DNA of 64,000 nucleotides, taken from positions 1,550,001 to 1,614,000 of the forward strand of contig JANFAH010000011.1 of the NCBI GenBank assembly GCA_024663395.1. The letters run 5' to 3'. The DNA comes from Pisolithus tinctorius (taxonomy: Eukaryota; Basidiomycota; Agaricomycetes; Boletales; Pisolithaceae). Made by a program: the position numbers and the translations under genes. Shown here one piece after another: positions 20,914-33,392 of this stretch; position 1 is the stretch's first letter, and each line of letters opens with the position of its first letter. The notes under the pieces were generated by a model. That model ran no database searches, was not told the origin of the DNA, and saw only the letters and a program-made list of their open reading frames with translations.

Positions 20914-22062
20914 CTAAATACATAAATCTCCGATGTCATAATTCGAAGAATTATCGGACTCGTTTCCATCAGATGAATGAAGGAGGGAGACAGACTGTAA
21001 TTTGAACTGTGCTCGATGATGACTGTAGCAGCTGTTGTTGTCCTTTACAAAATACCATATCAGCTTGACCTCCAGCAATATGAGATCTCTCTTCTTCAGT
21101 TCCATAGCTGGATAAAGGTCCATTTCGGTTTTGGCCTGGAAAACCTCGCGGGCATTGTACACAGATGAAAACAAAGAGCTCTGTCGCATGCAAGGCGTTA
21201 GCCGGTGTAAGCAGGGAAGAAGTCGACATCATACCATTTCACCATGCTTCGAACTTTGCCAATGGGATGCTCTAACAACAGAGGGTGGAGTATCCGCAGA
21301 TGCTTTAAGACATAATCAGTGAGTTTCTTTGGGACGAAGCAGATGTTTCAAAGGTGGACGCACGCAGTGGTGGATGAGAGAATCCAGAACGTAATCGAAG
21401 AGCCTGCTGACACAGGTGTTTGGAAAGTGGAACGATGGTGACAGAACACTGTCGATCTGGTTGTCCGTTCCTTAGAAACCACGTTGCTGATACATGGCCA
21501 ACCATCCATATCAAAATAGGTTTGTTGGATACGGGATTACAGAGCATTTTGCTGCGATCGCTGTATGGGTCGTTTTGGCCCCATGAAGCAGTGGGAAGTA
21601 ATGTGGCAAGGGAGTAAATGTTGGATCGAGGATTTTCGAATGCCATTAATTTCTCGATGCGACTGTCAGTTATGCATGGAAAGGCTGTCAGAAAGAATGC
21701 CACGTTCTTGACTTACCTTGTGAGCGCCGTGGGATATCCGCAAATTTCCTCCTCATCGATGACAGCAGAAGATGGTCCTCTCATTATGCTCTTCACAGTT
21801 ACTGGGGGGAGCGACATACTTTGCTGTTTTTTAGTCGGTTTCAAGGAAGGCAGCTCTGCAGTGGAAGAGGATGCTTCGGATTCTCGCACTGCACCGGGAG
21901 CCGGGTTTTTCGCTGGAAGATGCAGATGACTCATCCACTCTTTTGATATAGGGTTCCTCATTAAGTTTGACGGAAAGTCATCAAACCTCAGAAACCATAC
22001 CGTGTACGTTTGGAAGGCTTCGAAACTTCGGCATGTGCAGAGTATTCATGTTTGCGAGGCAT
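20914..22062 (-). CDS. Spliced gene, unknown function (about 290 aa)
   Basis: I reconstruct six exons: 22062-22008, 21939-21717, 21662-21450, 21403-21364, 21302-21228 and 21180-20914, giving 873 nt and a single frame ending in TAG. The best intron (21716-21663) has GTAAGT, CTGAC and CAG. The intron 21227-21181 has CTAAC and GACAG. The others have weaker 5' sites (GTACAC, GTGTTC, GTGCGT). The protein has a serine/proline-rich N-terminus with SIMRGPSSAVIDEEE. A globular part follows with WMVGHVSATWFLRNGQPDRQ, LRILHPLLLEHPIG and AMELKKRDLILLEVKLIWYF, then an acidic serine-rich tail. No domain is recognised. CpG content is normal and there is no internal stop, unlike the neighbouring transposons. 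Exon 1 is the least certain. Confidence 0.6.
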
Positions 22063-22674
22063 TTTGCAAGTTGAGCAGTAAGAAAGGAGCAGAGCAGGCA
22101 AGGTGTATATATCTGTTTACGAAGAGGAAGAAACCCAATTTCCTGAACTTAGCGATAGCGGTGGTGGTGACATACGCCTTCGCTCATAAGGTCGAAATTG
22201 GGAGTAATGCAGATATCGTTTTGGAATCCTTTGTGTTTTTTTGGAAATAGTGACGTGGACATGTTATCATAATTTGGGAATTAATTTCTGTGCGATGCTG
22301 CAAGCCACATAGACTGCCACACATACCAAAGAAATTTGCAGGTATTGTCCACATCAATTTTGTAATGGTTTCATGACATCAGGTCTCGATGCCGAAAGTT
22401 TCATTACCAATGCGGTACGTGGCAATACATTTACATGAATGATGGGGAAGACGGCATGTCAAAAGGTGTAACCACGAATCTTTTCAGGAATGGATGCATG
22501 GTCATTATACGAGATGCGACATGTTATTTTTGGCTGGGATGTTCGGAGCTATGAAAGCGAGGAAACAGACGTTAACATTGCATTAGCAGCAGGATGAACA
22601 GCATACGGTTTTTGCGTGAGTTGCAATTTGTGAGTGGAGCAATGGGGAGCCATGTCTTGTCCCATTGACCCGGT
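22063..22674. other. Intergenic spacer
   Basis: About 600 bp between two minus-strand genes. An 82-codon plus-strand ORF (22002-22250) overlaps the neighbouring gene antisense and is not credible. No promoter element is obvious. Confidence 0.4.
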
Positions 22675-23725
22675 TCACATGTGTTTGATTAAGGTGGATG
22701 ATGGATGATCTGCACCACTTGGCTTACATTTAGTGGCTACATATACCTGAGTAGCCATTAACCCGAAATGCAGAGTAATAGTAATGCACGGCTTACAGAA
22801 GGATCAGAGGCTGGTACCAAGTGGACGACATCCTTAAAGGAGAAATACGCTTTTAAAGTAGTCTGTTGGTCATTGTCTTGTGTGATGACAAGGTCAAATT
22901 CGACATCTATTTCGACGAAGTCGCTGTGATTGAGAGAATCTTCTCGCAAAGATGACATGTTCCCATGAGCATCCATATGAAATACAGTGCGTTCCTCATC
23001 GATTACTTGCCCATCGCTTTGGTATGAAGCTTGAGTAGGGACAGGTGTAGACCGGACATCGGACACCATCGAGCAAGAGCGTTCTGCACTGAAGATTCTC
23101 CTCTGAAGAAATAGACACTTTGAATTATAGCGACGGTGAAGGGGCATCTGAAGACATTTACTCGCGAAATTACCCGCCAAATTGAGGGAATGCAGTTGGT
23201 TTCTCCATGTGGAATCGTAAATGTCTCCCCCGCACGACAACACCACTTTTTCAGTGGCATGCCCATTGCCATGGTCGATGCTGAAACCATAAATTAATAA
23301 GATAATGACGATGGGTTCAGCATGACTTGTTACCGTCGCCAATTTCCATGAGTACCCAGTTGGAAGGACTGTAAGAAGCCAAATAAACAAACTGAGATGG
23401 GATAGAATGTGCCTGGGGAATGGAGAGGTGAGTTCTTATAAACAAGAATGTTATTGCAATTTTCGTTGGCATTTTCACTATCCTTGATCAGAGTCACCCA
23501 TGCTGCCATTTCATCGAGAGAAGTCGGGAATTGTTCCCAACCAGCAAGCTTTCGACCGTTGACACGGAGACAGATAGCTTGGCGAAATTCTTCTGGCCAT
23601 AAATCACTGGTGATGTCGTCCACCTCCAAACAGACAAACGCCATGAGAAAGCAATGCAAAGTTTCGTCCCCCCCTTCTTCTTTTTGTATTTTTGGCGGCA
23701 GGGATAGCGAGGGGAAGACTATCAT
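22675..23725 (-). CDS. Spliced gene, unknown function (about 315 aa)
   Basis: Three exons fit: 23725-23334, 23280-22797 and 22746-22675. The first intron (23333-23281) has GTAACA and TTTCAG; the second (22796-22747) has GTAAGC and CTCAG. Joining them gives one frame ending in TGA. An extra 75-bp in-phase intron (GTTTAT...TTACAG) may exist in exon 1. Visible stretches are SDLWPEEFRQAICLRVNG, KVVLSCGGDIYDSTW and FVEIDVEFDLVITQDNDQ. No family is recognised. The start may be Met at 23725 or 23644. It lies just downstream of the Helitron coding end, on the same strand. Confidence 0.55.
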
Positions 23726-24017
23726 ATGAATGATGTCAGGTAATTAAGAAAAACAGAAACGGACATGTGAGGTGATATACAACGCAAGACATACTGATGA
23801 CATCATGATTTCTGACTCTGTCAAGGCATGTGATGATAACGGGGGATGGAGTCACTGTTGCAAATTGCAGTGAAATAAGAAGTCGGTAGTCAGATTTGTG
23901 CATCAGAGATCACCCTAGTAGGTCCAAAATCAAATAGAGAGTGTGTGGAAAGTGCTGATTGGAGAGCAAATTAAAAATAAAAATGAAAATGCTTCAATCG
24001 ATAATGGTACTTGCATG

Positions 24018-27000
24018 TCAATGGAGAAAAGACATCTTCTGTTCATGATCCTCATACTGGATTCGCATGCTTCGATCCAAAAAAGATAAACGACATAATT
24101 CATTGTGAAGATCTTCTTGAAGGCACCCAAGGGAACGATGAGGAGTGAAGTATCGAAGAATGGCAATGTTGTGAAGAGATGTGGCTCGAGAGAGCATCAC
24201 ATAGGCATGTTGGATTCCTCGAGCGCTTGCGAGATCAACTATAGCTTTGCATAGCGAAACGCCCCAGACTTTGTAATCAGTAAATGCCCAGGCAGGTACC
24301 AGCAGTAACTGATGTTGTGTTATCTTGAAAAGACAATTATCTTCACCACGATATGTGATAGTGCATGGCTGAGGAAAGATGGGCATGAGATGAGTTGGTC
24401 TGTTTGGAACTCGTAGTTCAGTGGAAGGAATTTCAACGTATGCACACCGAGCCGTTCTTGCTCCATTCACTTCTGCATACACGACGTCACGAAGAACTCC
24501 ACGGGCGCCGTTAACAATCCTATACTCTAATGCCAAGTTTTCCATTATTTGCACAGGCATCCCAGGTAGAAGAGGAAGCTTTCCCAAACTTTCTTTGGAT
24601 TCCTTTGGTCGTACACATGACAATCGATGGTTATCTTCGCCACTCATGGGTTTACCTTTACAGATATGCTCAGTGGTGTAATACTGGAATGGTTGGCCAG
24701 TGGCACATGCGTACAACTTCGCCTTCTCATCATTGTATTGATCGTGCAATCGTTGCTCGCCAAATATCACGGGAGCATCTCGAAAAGACTCAAACTCAGC
24801 AGGACTCTCTGCTTGTAAGCGAGTCAATAGACGACTCATCAACAGTTCATAATCTGATTGACCGTTCTCGGGTCATGTGGAAGCATTTCCACTTCGTATA
24901 CGACTTAGCAACTCCACAAACTCAGGATTGTCACAAGCCCGCTCATTTTTTTGAAGCTGAACAATGTGGCTCAGATTGCGCCAAATGTAAGCCCCGAACA
25001 GCCGTTGCTGACTTCGCACTGTCTCGAAAGTATGTCGGTCGAGATTCTGAACCAAATTCCAGGAATACGACACAGCTCCATTTACCGGACGTAGCTGCCC
25101 CATATCTCTGGCAAAGATTATATTCACCCCCCCAAATGGTTTATCGTTCCTGGAAGGATCATCGGCCTTTGCAGATGCAATGCGCTCTGCAATCTCAGTA
25201 AGTAATTCAGCAGACACCATGGACACCTCGTCGAGGATGAGATATTTCACAGTTCGCCATAAATGTTGTAGATCCTCCTGATTTCGCTGACCAGAATGGA
25301 TTCCCATATATGTTAATGCATGAATTGTGTATCCACCTATAAGCAACGCTGCACTCCCCATTGGAGCACTCAAGAAAAGTTCATGCCCGCGGTGTGTTCA
25401 TTGAAAAAAGTCCTGAATAGTGTGTATCACATGGCTTTTCCCAGATCCCATGATTCCGGTGATGAACATCAGTAATTGGTCGTCCCTTTCCGCAATCATA
25501 TGGTCTGCTACAATACTAAACGCACATAGTTGCTCACCATTTTCAGAGAGTTGCCAATCGCTTATAACATTCTTTGCATGGCTTTCCCAATCCTCGACTT
25601 TGGACATTCACTTACTGTCCATCATCAAAGTATCTTGGTCATAAACAGAATGAACAGTTATGGACAGTTCGCATGCATCAACGCCTTCTCGTTCCATGTC
25701 CATTCTGTCCTCTTCACACTCGGCATTTGCAGGTCTTTTCCTCTTTTTCACAGTGGTCATGATGCTGCTATGAACAGCCAACTCGTCATCAATTCCTTTC
25801 TGCAAATGTTGAATGCTTCCAGGACTACCTTGGCTTCCGGGAGTGCAAACGTTCCGTTGTGGATGCAACTTTAGCATCTGTATTATCTGCTGCTCGTCTT
25901 CGGGACTGTCCTCCTGACAGGAATTTTGACAGTCAACTTCATCGAACTCAGGATGAAATTGAGCATCTTCCATCAATGCTTCATGAAGATGACCTATATT
26001 AAGATTCTCTTCAGCAAGCGTCGAAGGAGTGGGAAGCTGTCGAGCAAACATGGCGTCCATCAAATCAATGTTCTCACGGGTTCGTGCGTCTTTACATTCC
26101 CCTCCAGCGGTAAAGTTCTCAATTAAACAAGCTATATCATCAGGAAACTCGCAGCTTTCAAAAGCTGTTGACCAATTAGGATGACTCTCTAAAAGATCGC
26201 AAGGACGTCGCCATGGTTTAAAGAGCATAAGCATGCTTTTACAGAAATCTTCGCAATGACTTTCTGAACCATCAGGATGAGGGATAGCATCCCCTATGAG
26301 AACAGGTACAACCGCACGATTTCAAACACAGAGATCGTAAGTATGATATTGCGGATGACATGAATTTGCAAATTGCGCACAGGCACAATGAGTGTAGGGA
26401 GGTCGATCTTGTTCAGAGTGCTTTCCATCCTTCCTGACTTCCATCGAGCAATCTGTCCTTTTGGAATTCTTTACATGGTCGCTGTTCTTAAGCTTCACGG
26501 CTTTTTGAGTTCGCTGAATGAACTGCCACAAGGACATTCCGTCGAAGGGGTTGCAAGTGGGTCATAAACAATAATCAACAGTGTCACTGTTAACTGTCAA
26601 TGTGCTGTCAGCAGGTCAGGCGACACAACTTGCACCATACAGCGGAGAACAACACTGCGTGTGGTCCAACCGATCACAGTTGATACAGTTAGATTGATCG
26701 ATGATGTTGAGAAATTCGTAGAAATGTATAGTATGGAATTCATGACTTGCATAATGATCACCACCACCTACGAGGTGGCTCATTACCTGCTGATGGGAAA
26801 TCTCACGCCTCCCCATCATGGCATTGACAGTCTTAGTAAGAAGATTCTTATTTTTAAACTCGATAGAAAACACATTGTCATCGCAAAAGCGTTCCTGATG
26901 GCTTTTGATAGCACTCTGTAAAGCTTGCAGACCGACGTGGACCTTTAGCTCGTCCTTAGCGATGTAATCACTAATATAATAAGTGAGTGCTTTGGCGGCC

Positions 27001-29660
27001 AGTCCGGAACCAATATACTTAATGTCCATGTTACATTGTAATAAAAAGAGGACAATGTCATTAAAATTATTGATCCAAGGATGAAGCCTTCGCAACAAAA
27101 TAGATCCTGTTTCAGGATCGAGGGCTGTGAAAGGGTGCACCAAACCATCTATTCACATTCGACAATTATGATCTGCTGCGACCTCTCCAGCCTTCAAATT
27201 TTTATAACACATTGCTGTATGTCGATGCCAGTTACATTTGACAGCCAATTGCCTCACAAAATCCTGAAATTTGGTAGCAAATGCTCGCTCATCGAGCTCT
27301 TCAACTTGAGGTGGACGTTCGACACGAGGATCAAAGTCATTGTTGTTGTTGTTATAAGAAAGGGGAAGATCATTTTCCACGCCCAGTACGTCTGTCATCC
27401 CAGGTATTTCGCATTTGATGGTATCTTCCAGCCAATGTATAACAGAAGATTGAAAAATGCTGTCTTCTTGCATTCTTGATCTCAAGTGATCAGGATTAGG
27501 ATTCCCCCCCTCCCACACCAACATGTGACAGTGCAGGCTACCATGACCTTGAGCTTCTACCATGCCATAGTACGCTAAACACTTGCCAAACAACCCGCTT
27601 CCATGGTTATATCGAAGAATGACATCTATGAAAGCCTGGACAAACTCGTGGAAGGCCATGGCTGCCGCAGCTGGATGTGATGCAACAAAAGCTGCTCACT
27701 GATAAGAAGACATCACACGCCACTCTCCTTCACTGCTGCCTCTGAAGTGACCAATGAGAACGTTAGACAAATCATGTGGATTAAGTGTAATAAACAACGC
27801 TGGAATTCCGAAAGCACACATCAGTGACCGGATTTCATTTCTACGACAAAGCTTATAACCTGCACTGCCCCGCAATTTTTTGGAAATCACCATCAATTCA
27901 CGAAACAAACGCATTACCTTCTTTTCATCTGTGGAAAGCACCTTTGGAATGGATCCCGTCGAACACTTTTTTGCAAACTCACAAACACAATCAGATAACT
28001 GGCGCATTTGCGATGCAAGCTTGCTGCGACGACACGACTTGATTGAAAACATGATGTTCTCTCATGCTTCTTGCTTCTGTACCAAGTTCCAACAGACAAA
28101 CGCGAAACTGCAGTCTCTCACAAAAGGAGAGTCAGCCTGATTGAACAAATTCTTCACCTGACATTCCAGCGGGATTTGTTGCGCTTTCAACCTCTCGGGA
28201 GGATTAAAGCTCCCTATACCCCAAGGATCCAAATGTGGAAACAACACACTCATCAAGTATGGGTCGGAGTCATTCACCAGCTAAGAACCTGAAGCACTAC
28301 TCACAAATTGCCCATGACCAAGCGCATGCACCATTGCCTGCGCCTTCATGGTCTGGCAACTCTGGGAAGAATGATCCCCCATCATATATGCAACGTTCTC
28401 CATGACAAGTTCTCCACATAAATCATGCCAATCATGATCACTTCCATTGACATCAGACAACGACGATGGCAGATGAGTGATCTGCATGCCTTGCACAGGA
28501 ACGATGTCTTCACATCCCTGCAGCAGGCTTTCCAAATTTGCACGGTCGAATCTTACACCCCAAAGCTTATACCACTGATTTTCAGCGACAAGGAAATTGA
28601 TCATAATCTCAATGTTACTCTTCGACACCAACACAGGACGAAACTGCGCCAGCGCTTCTTTAGTAGGTCTAAACTTTCTGCCGCAGAATACAACACAGAG
28701 AGTGTCTTTTACATCGTCAATGGAGGGCAGCAGCACATGTCGCAACCCTGTTACATCTTGAGGCAAGATTGTGATATTTCCCCTCGAATAAGTCTGACTA
28801 GCTTCTTCAGGCAAACAACCTCCTTGCACCATTTTCAATTGATAGTGATGTGTAATGGTAGATGCTCGTGCCAAGGATACCCACGCCAACTTGAATGGCG
28901 ATGCAGATCGAAAGACGTCTCTTACTTCAGAAGGCAGCTCACTCCAACTGTAGTACTGAAAGTTGGTGAGGGTGTCGACAGGCTGCGACAGACTCTTCCC
29001 TGTCAAACTACGACGACATTGCTCACACATCCAGATGGTGCCCACATCATCCAACCTACGGAGACCCTTGGGAGACAGAAGTGCACCATGATAAAGGTCA
29101 ATGGCATAACTTCGCGGCCATACCTTTTGCGGCAAATAATCATTACAAAGGAACTTCAACATACCTGGAGTCAGCAAAATGTCCTGCAAATTATGATCGA
29201 AAAACAACTGTGCACAAACTGCACACACGCCCTGCTGTAGGTGACATGGGTTCATTTGGTGCTGCCATTCCTTCACAACCTCCACTTTCTGATCGAATGA
29301 CCAATGAGGAGGAAATTCGATGGTGGTCTGTTCACCGTTCTCGAACAGTTCTCCCATTTGAGAGCCTCGACAACACTGCCAAGTGTCATGCATATGCCAA
29401 CAACTTCCCTCCCGAGCATTGTGCAGATACACTTGCTGAATGGCAGGAGCACCTGCACAGACCAGAAAGCGAAGAGAATGACGACGACTCAACAACCTGA
29501 AAACATAAGGAGCCACACTGCAGTGCTCTGTACATGCGTGAAGGCAAAGGAGGTCCCGCAAACCCTGCAAACGTAAACGACTACCGACAGCAATACAATG
29601 CCGATCACAAATGGCCAACAAATCAACTCATGTAAGAAACTGATACTGTTCAACGAACTC
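24018..29660 (-). mobile_element. Helitron (rolling-circle transposon), coding region
   Basis: Leftward it encodes an N-terminal SAP/zinc-type region, a Helitron-like N domain (FGIPALFITLNPHDL, about 27750-27800), a Rep nuclease and a Pif1-type helicase. All open segments (29621-28281, 28277-28062, 28052-27696, 27659-27153, 27143-26616, 26537-26322, 26234-25608, 25607-25398, 25373-24873, 24842-24018) lie in the same frame. The 5' TC end and 3' CTRR hairpin were not identified, so element borders are unknown; it may include part of the 19-24 kb gene island. Confidence 0.9.
24018..29660 (-). pseudogene. Helitron Rep/helicase, single frame with TGA stops
   Basis: Rep: the HUH pair reads GSLHCHMLVW (27525-27533) and the tyrosine block reads LTYYISDYIAK (about 26964-26981), so nuclease residues are present. 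Helicase: Walker A GIMGSGKSHV (about 25434-25457), Walker B YLILDEVSMV (about 25227-25241), motif III as FARDMGQLRPV, where the family has glycine before the aspartate, and a C-terminal HAYVMLSRATSL. Ten TGA codons (at 29628, 28062, 27696, 27153, 26616, 26562, 26322, 25608, 25398, 24873) and one TAG (28281) interrupt a frame without indels. Several sit where arginine is usual, for example in CRM-stop-IDG. The protein would start and cut DNA at Helitron ends if intact; as read it is inactive. Confidence 0.88.
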
Positions 29661-31898
29661 GCTTGTGCAACCACCATCCAGGGTGGAAGACGATCTCCCC
29701 CACAACTCGCACCGTCTGCAAAAAAACCAACGAAAGCATAATTCTCCCACAAACTAGCATAACTTATCGTTGTAACATCATCGGTGTGATCGAGGTCAAG
29801 CCTCAAGAGAAAGACAGGAGGACCTTGATTTTCTGCCGTGGTAGATGTTGACAGAGGCGTTTGGAGGAGCGAGGAGACAAAGGAGAAAGGGGGACAGGGA
29901 TGTATTTGCAATTGGATGACGTTACATACTTGTCATGGCGAAGAAATGCATGACTGCAATCTCAAAGCAAAAACAAATACACCTTTTATGGGTAGACAGA
30001 GGTCGGACCAAACACCGTCATGATCATGTGCAACAAAAGATGAAAACAGACCAGGACTGCTCTGTGTCCTGGAATGTATGTGTACTATTCCTGGATGCTG
30101 TTAGGCCCAGGTCTGTAAACTCTTTGTCATTCACGATCATACCGGACTGTTAACTCTGGTCACATGGGGGGTTGGGGAGAATTGGAATGTTGGGGTTCAA
30201 CGTTTAGCATTCGTTATCCTTCGGAACATCGTGCAAACTGCTTAGCATAATTGAGGCGTATTGTGTAACACATCATGGACAGTGGTGTGGGTTTTGCACG
30301 TACCCTTGCCTCACCCTGTGTCACCGTTCTATGATCAATACCGCAAGCCTGCATCAATGCACATTCTCTCCCACCAGCGTTCAGGTGTCCAGCGAGGTGG
30401 ATGATATAGGGTGGTAGATGACATAACTGTTGCATGGTGAGTTATTGTGGGTATGGTCAGTGAGCAATGTACGAGCAGTCTTCAATGATGTGGAGGATGG
30501 GCTGGACACATAATCATAATGAAGTTCTGCCGCAGATCTGCCCTCCAAGCGTCCATACGGCGTTGACGATACCTGAGTGATAATATGTGGCAGTGGGGGC
30601 TGGGCCATGATAGTTACCAGCATGTCGATAGCACTCTCGACATTCTACCATGCACCCTTCGAAATTGGTTTCAGTACTGGGATTTGGATCCATATGATGG
30701 CTCGCCTGAATTGTAGGTTGGCGGCTGCTCCCATCTGTGGACACGAAGGATACCCGTCTCCCTGGAAGAACACCTGCCCAAACAAATCTTTGCATCCTGA
30801 TTCCTCTATATAGTAACTCAAAGAACCACCAAACTGACTGCTCATAAATGTATGAAGAGGTGGAGAAAAGAGACTCTGTTGTGGCTACTTTATGCCACAT
30901 GTGACAATTCGGTCTATCCAGGTAAGTGTTATCTGTCTGTCTAGTGATGACAGTTTCACCTATGATCGATGAGGTACCTTCCCCTTTGTGAGAAGGTGTG
31001 ATTGTGAATTCTGGTAAGATACAACATTTTCGTTCGCTGCAATTCTCATGACAGTGGGCATGATGTCAGCTGATTGCTGATGTGAATGGTGCCTAGATCA
31101 GTGAAGGAACATTGTGGTATTATTGTCCAATGGCATTATAGAACTCAATGGCATAGCTGTGCCAGGAGATAAATCCAGTAAGTATACCCATGGCAGCATT
31201 CTCATTCGCCACAGTTCTAAAGACAGAATGAATGGAACCTGCTGAATGCCAGTCAATGGCATCTAGGAGGGACGTTGGATATTGTTGCCTAATGGCGTTA
31301 TAGGACTCAAGAGGAAAATTCGACAGAAGCTTCAAGGCATGACCTCCCCTTGGTACCATCCACAGCTGGATCGACATACTCTGATGCTGTGTTAACAGCT
31401 CCACCATGATCCAATGGTGCAGTCCTTCCAGAGTCAGCTTGGATTCGAAGCATAGGTCCTTCTTTGTTTTCTAGGAATACCTGTGATGGGCCTCCTGCAT
31501 TATTTATCCGATTATCGGTCATGTGTCCCAGTACCGGTTTATCATGTGGTCTAACCATGGATACGGGTTCTTCGTGATCTGTGGGGAATTCCGTCTCACT
31601 GTTCCAGGTTGATCAGATCTTCCAATCAGCTTCCACACTTGCTACCATTCTTTCTGTCGGTTACACATCATTCCCCATAGCTGGGGGCAAAATCTTGTTT
31701 GCCCAGGGTCAACCGACATGTCTTGTGACAAGAAGCCAAAGCTCCAATTGTATTACTGCTTCAGGGTGGATGGCCTGATATGCTTTGGCGAACTGGGTTG
31801 TATAAAATGGTTCAGATTTGTCCTTTGTTCTCCAGGCTTTTGTTTCCTCACCTCTTAGTACCATCACACCTTCACACTGACCGTAATCAGCATTAACT
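29661..31898. other. Intergenic region with dispersed repeat; weak coding relics
   Basis: Positions 30085-30290 repeat 12897-13075. Minus-strand ORFs 31975-31709 (VVLGIVNADYGQCEGVMVLR) and 31558-31307 look protein-like and could be parts of one broken gene, but no domain is recognised. Nothing else is supportable. Confidence 0.4.
30085..30290. repeat. Dispersed repeat, copy B
   Basis: TTCCTGGATGCTGTTAGGCC and the following 60 bp match 12897 onward, including CATACCGGACTGTTAA versus CATACCAGACTGTTAA, a CpG to CpA difference. Similarity fades after about 150-200 bp. Confidence 0.7.
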
Positions 31899-33392
31899 AT
31901 GCCCAGAACTACTGTCTGCAGATGGCTCCCCAAGGACCCAGCAGCCGTTGAAACATTTGTGAGCGACTTGCTCATGCGCAGTCATATTATCCATGGCCAT
32001 GACCCTAAAACCCATGCGCATGTTGCGAAGGTGGGGGAAAGCCTGGAGACGGCAATAAGCAGAAGCGGCATTACGTTCGACCTAAGCCGCCTGCGGTGCC
32101 ACTATCGCTTCACTGTTGGCCAGGAGCAAGGTTATACTGTCCGTGGATTGCACCCTATAGTGCAGGAATTCCAAGATTACATTGAGAGGGAGGGTGTAGT
32201 CTACGCTGCGTTCAATGAGATGTTTGAGCAAGCACCCCCGCCTCAGAACAAGGACCAAGAGAAGGTATGTAATTTCGATTTTTGTGACTATTACTCTGCT
32301 CATCTCAGTCTAGATCGAAGATTATGTGGACTTGATGGAGATGATCAATATGAACCTGATGACAGCCCCCAGTTTTGGTGAGGGTGTGAGTGCTATGGTG
32401 ACAGCTGTTCCCTATTATGGTATCATTTCGTGTTTCTGCAACACTCCTGCAGGCTATAACGCATTCACCCACCCCGGAGTCAATGAGAGATTCTGTAGGG
32501 TGTTCACCGCATGGCACAAGTACCTTACATCGACAGCGTCCACCAACGTCATCCACGATGGAGCTGGCGGTTGGCTCGGTACCGCAGCGCTCAATGCCAT
32601 GGTCCAAAGTGCTGGTGGCACTCCTGATCAGGATACGTTTGACAACTTCTTCATTTGTGACACCAGCGACCCTCACTACAGGTTCAAATCCTATGACAGG
32701 CTCTTCATCAGGGAGTTGAAAGCTGTCCACCATGCCATGGTCTATCCCGACAACCCAGCAATCGTCAACTCTACATGCTCGTCTACTGTCCACATGCTTT
32801 ACTACAACCTCAAGAAGACGGACAGATTCTGGATCAAAAATACCCCCTACTCCCTCAACCACATCCTTGCAGAGGATGAGCTTGTTGACACATTTGTCAA
32901 CAGGACTCTTATTCAGGCTATGCTTGGATCTCTCGACTACCACCACTGGCGCAGTCCCATGAATGGTTCTGTCGTGAAGACACACCTCATTTCTGGTGCA
33001 ACCCATCCTAACCCACCGCCTACCTGCTACGCAGCTTGCTTAGACGATGACCATAAGGATCTGGACGTCATTTCCCGCTTGCAGGACTTTGTCTCAAACA
33101 TTGCATTTCCACGCATGCTTTGATCTACATCCAGGCTGAGGAGCCCGTTGGCTTGATGTGCTTCGTGGGTGTTGGCTTGGGTGAGGTGTCGACCTGTAAC
33201 ATTGTCATCAATGAGGGTCAGGAGCTCAAGAAGGGAGATGAGCTGGGCCAGTTCCACTTTGGCGGATCTACCCACTGTCTCATCTTCCGACCTGGCATGA
33301 CTGCAACGCTGATTGACCAGGATGGCCAACCTTTGGAGGGATCGAAGGTGCGGGTTGGCAAAGATATCCTCATCGCAACAAAGCTGCCTTGA
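31899..33392 (+). CDS. Phosphatidylserine-decarboxylase-like (PsiD-type) enzyme, probably frameshifted
   Basis: Exons 31899-32264, 32314-32377 and 32453 onward are joined by introns GTATGT...TCTAG and GTGAGG...CTGCAG, both in phase. Exon 1 encodes CRWLPKDPAAVETFV and VVYAAFNEMF. The splice of exons 2-3 restores PSFGYNAFTHPGVN. Then come FDNFFICDTSDPHYRFKSYD, FWIKNTPYSL, YHHWRSPMNGSVVK, and GLMCFVGVGLGEVSTC with FHFGGSTHCLIFRP. The GGST site is where these proenzymes cleave themselves to make a pyruvoyl group. The family covers phosphatidylserine decarboxylases and fungal aromatic amino acid decarboxylases such as PsiD; the substrate here cannot be told. Near 33115 the frame must shift by one base to continue from FPRML to IYIQAEEP. 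This is probably a 1-nt deletion (or an assembly error). A 44-bp intron 33091-33134 would also bridge it, but would remove a conserved segment. Confidence 0.8.

Noticed and set aside
24018..29660. UGA used as a sense codon in this organism
   Set aside because: Intact genes nearby (F-box, membrane protein, spliced genes) contain no internal TGA and some appear to end at TGA. The TGA breaks concentrate in repeats together with CpG loss, which deamination explains more simply.
23700..30300. Helitron termini (5' TC, 3' CTRR with hairpin)
   Set aside because: Several CTAG/CCTAG-like strings exist near 23.9 kb, but none had a convincing hairpin, so no border is claimed.
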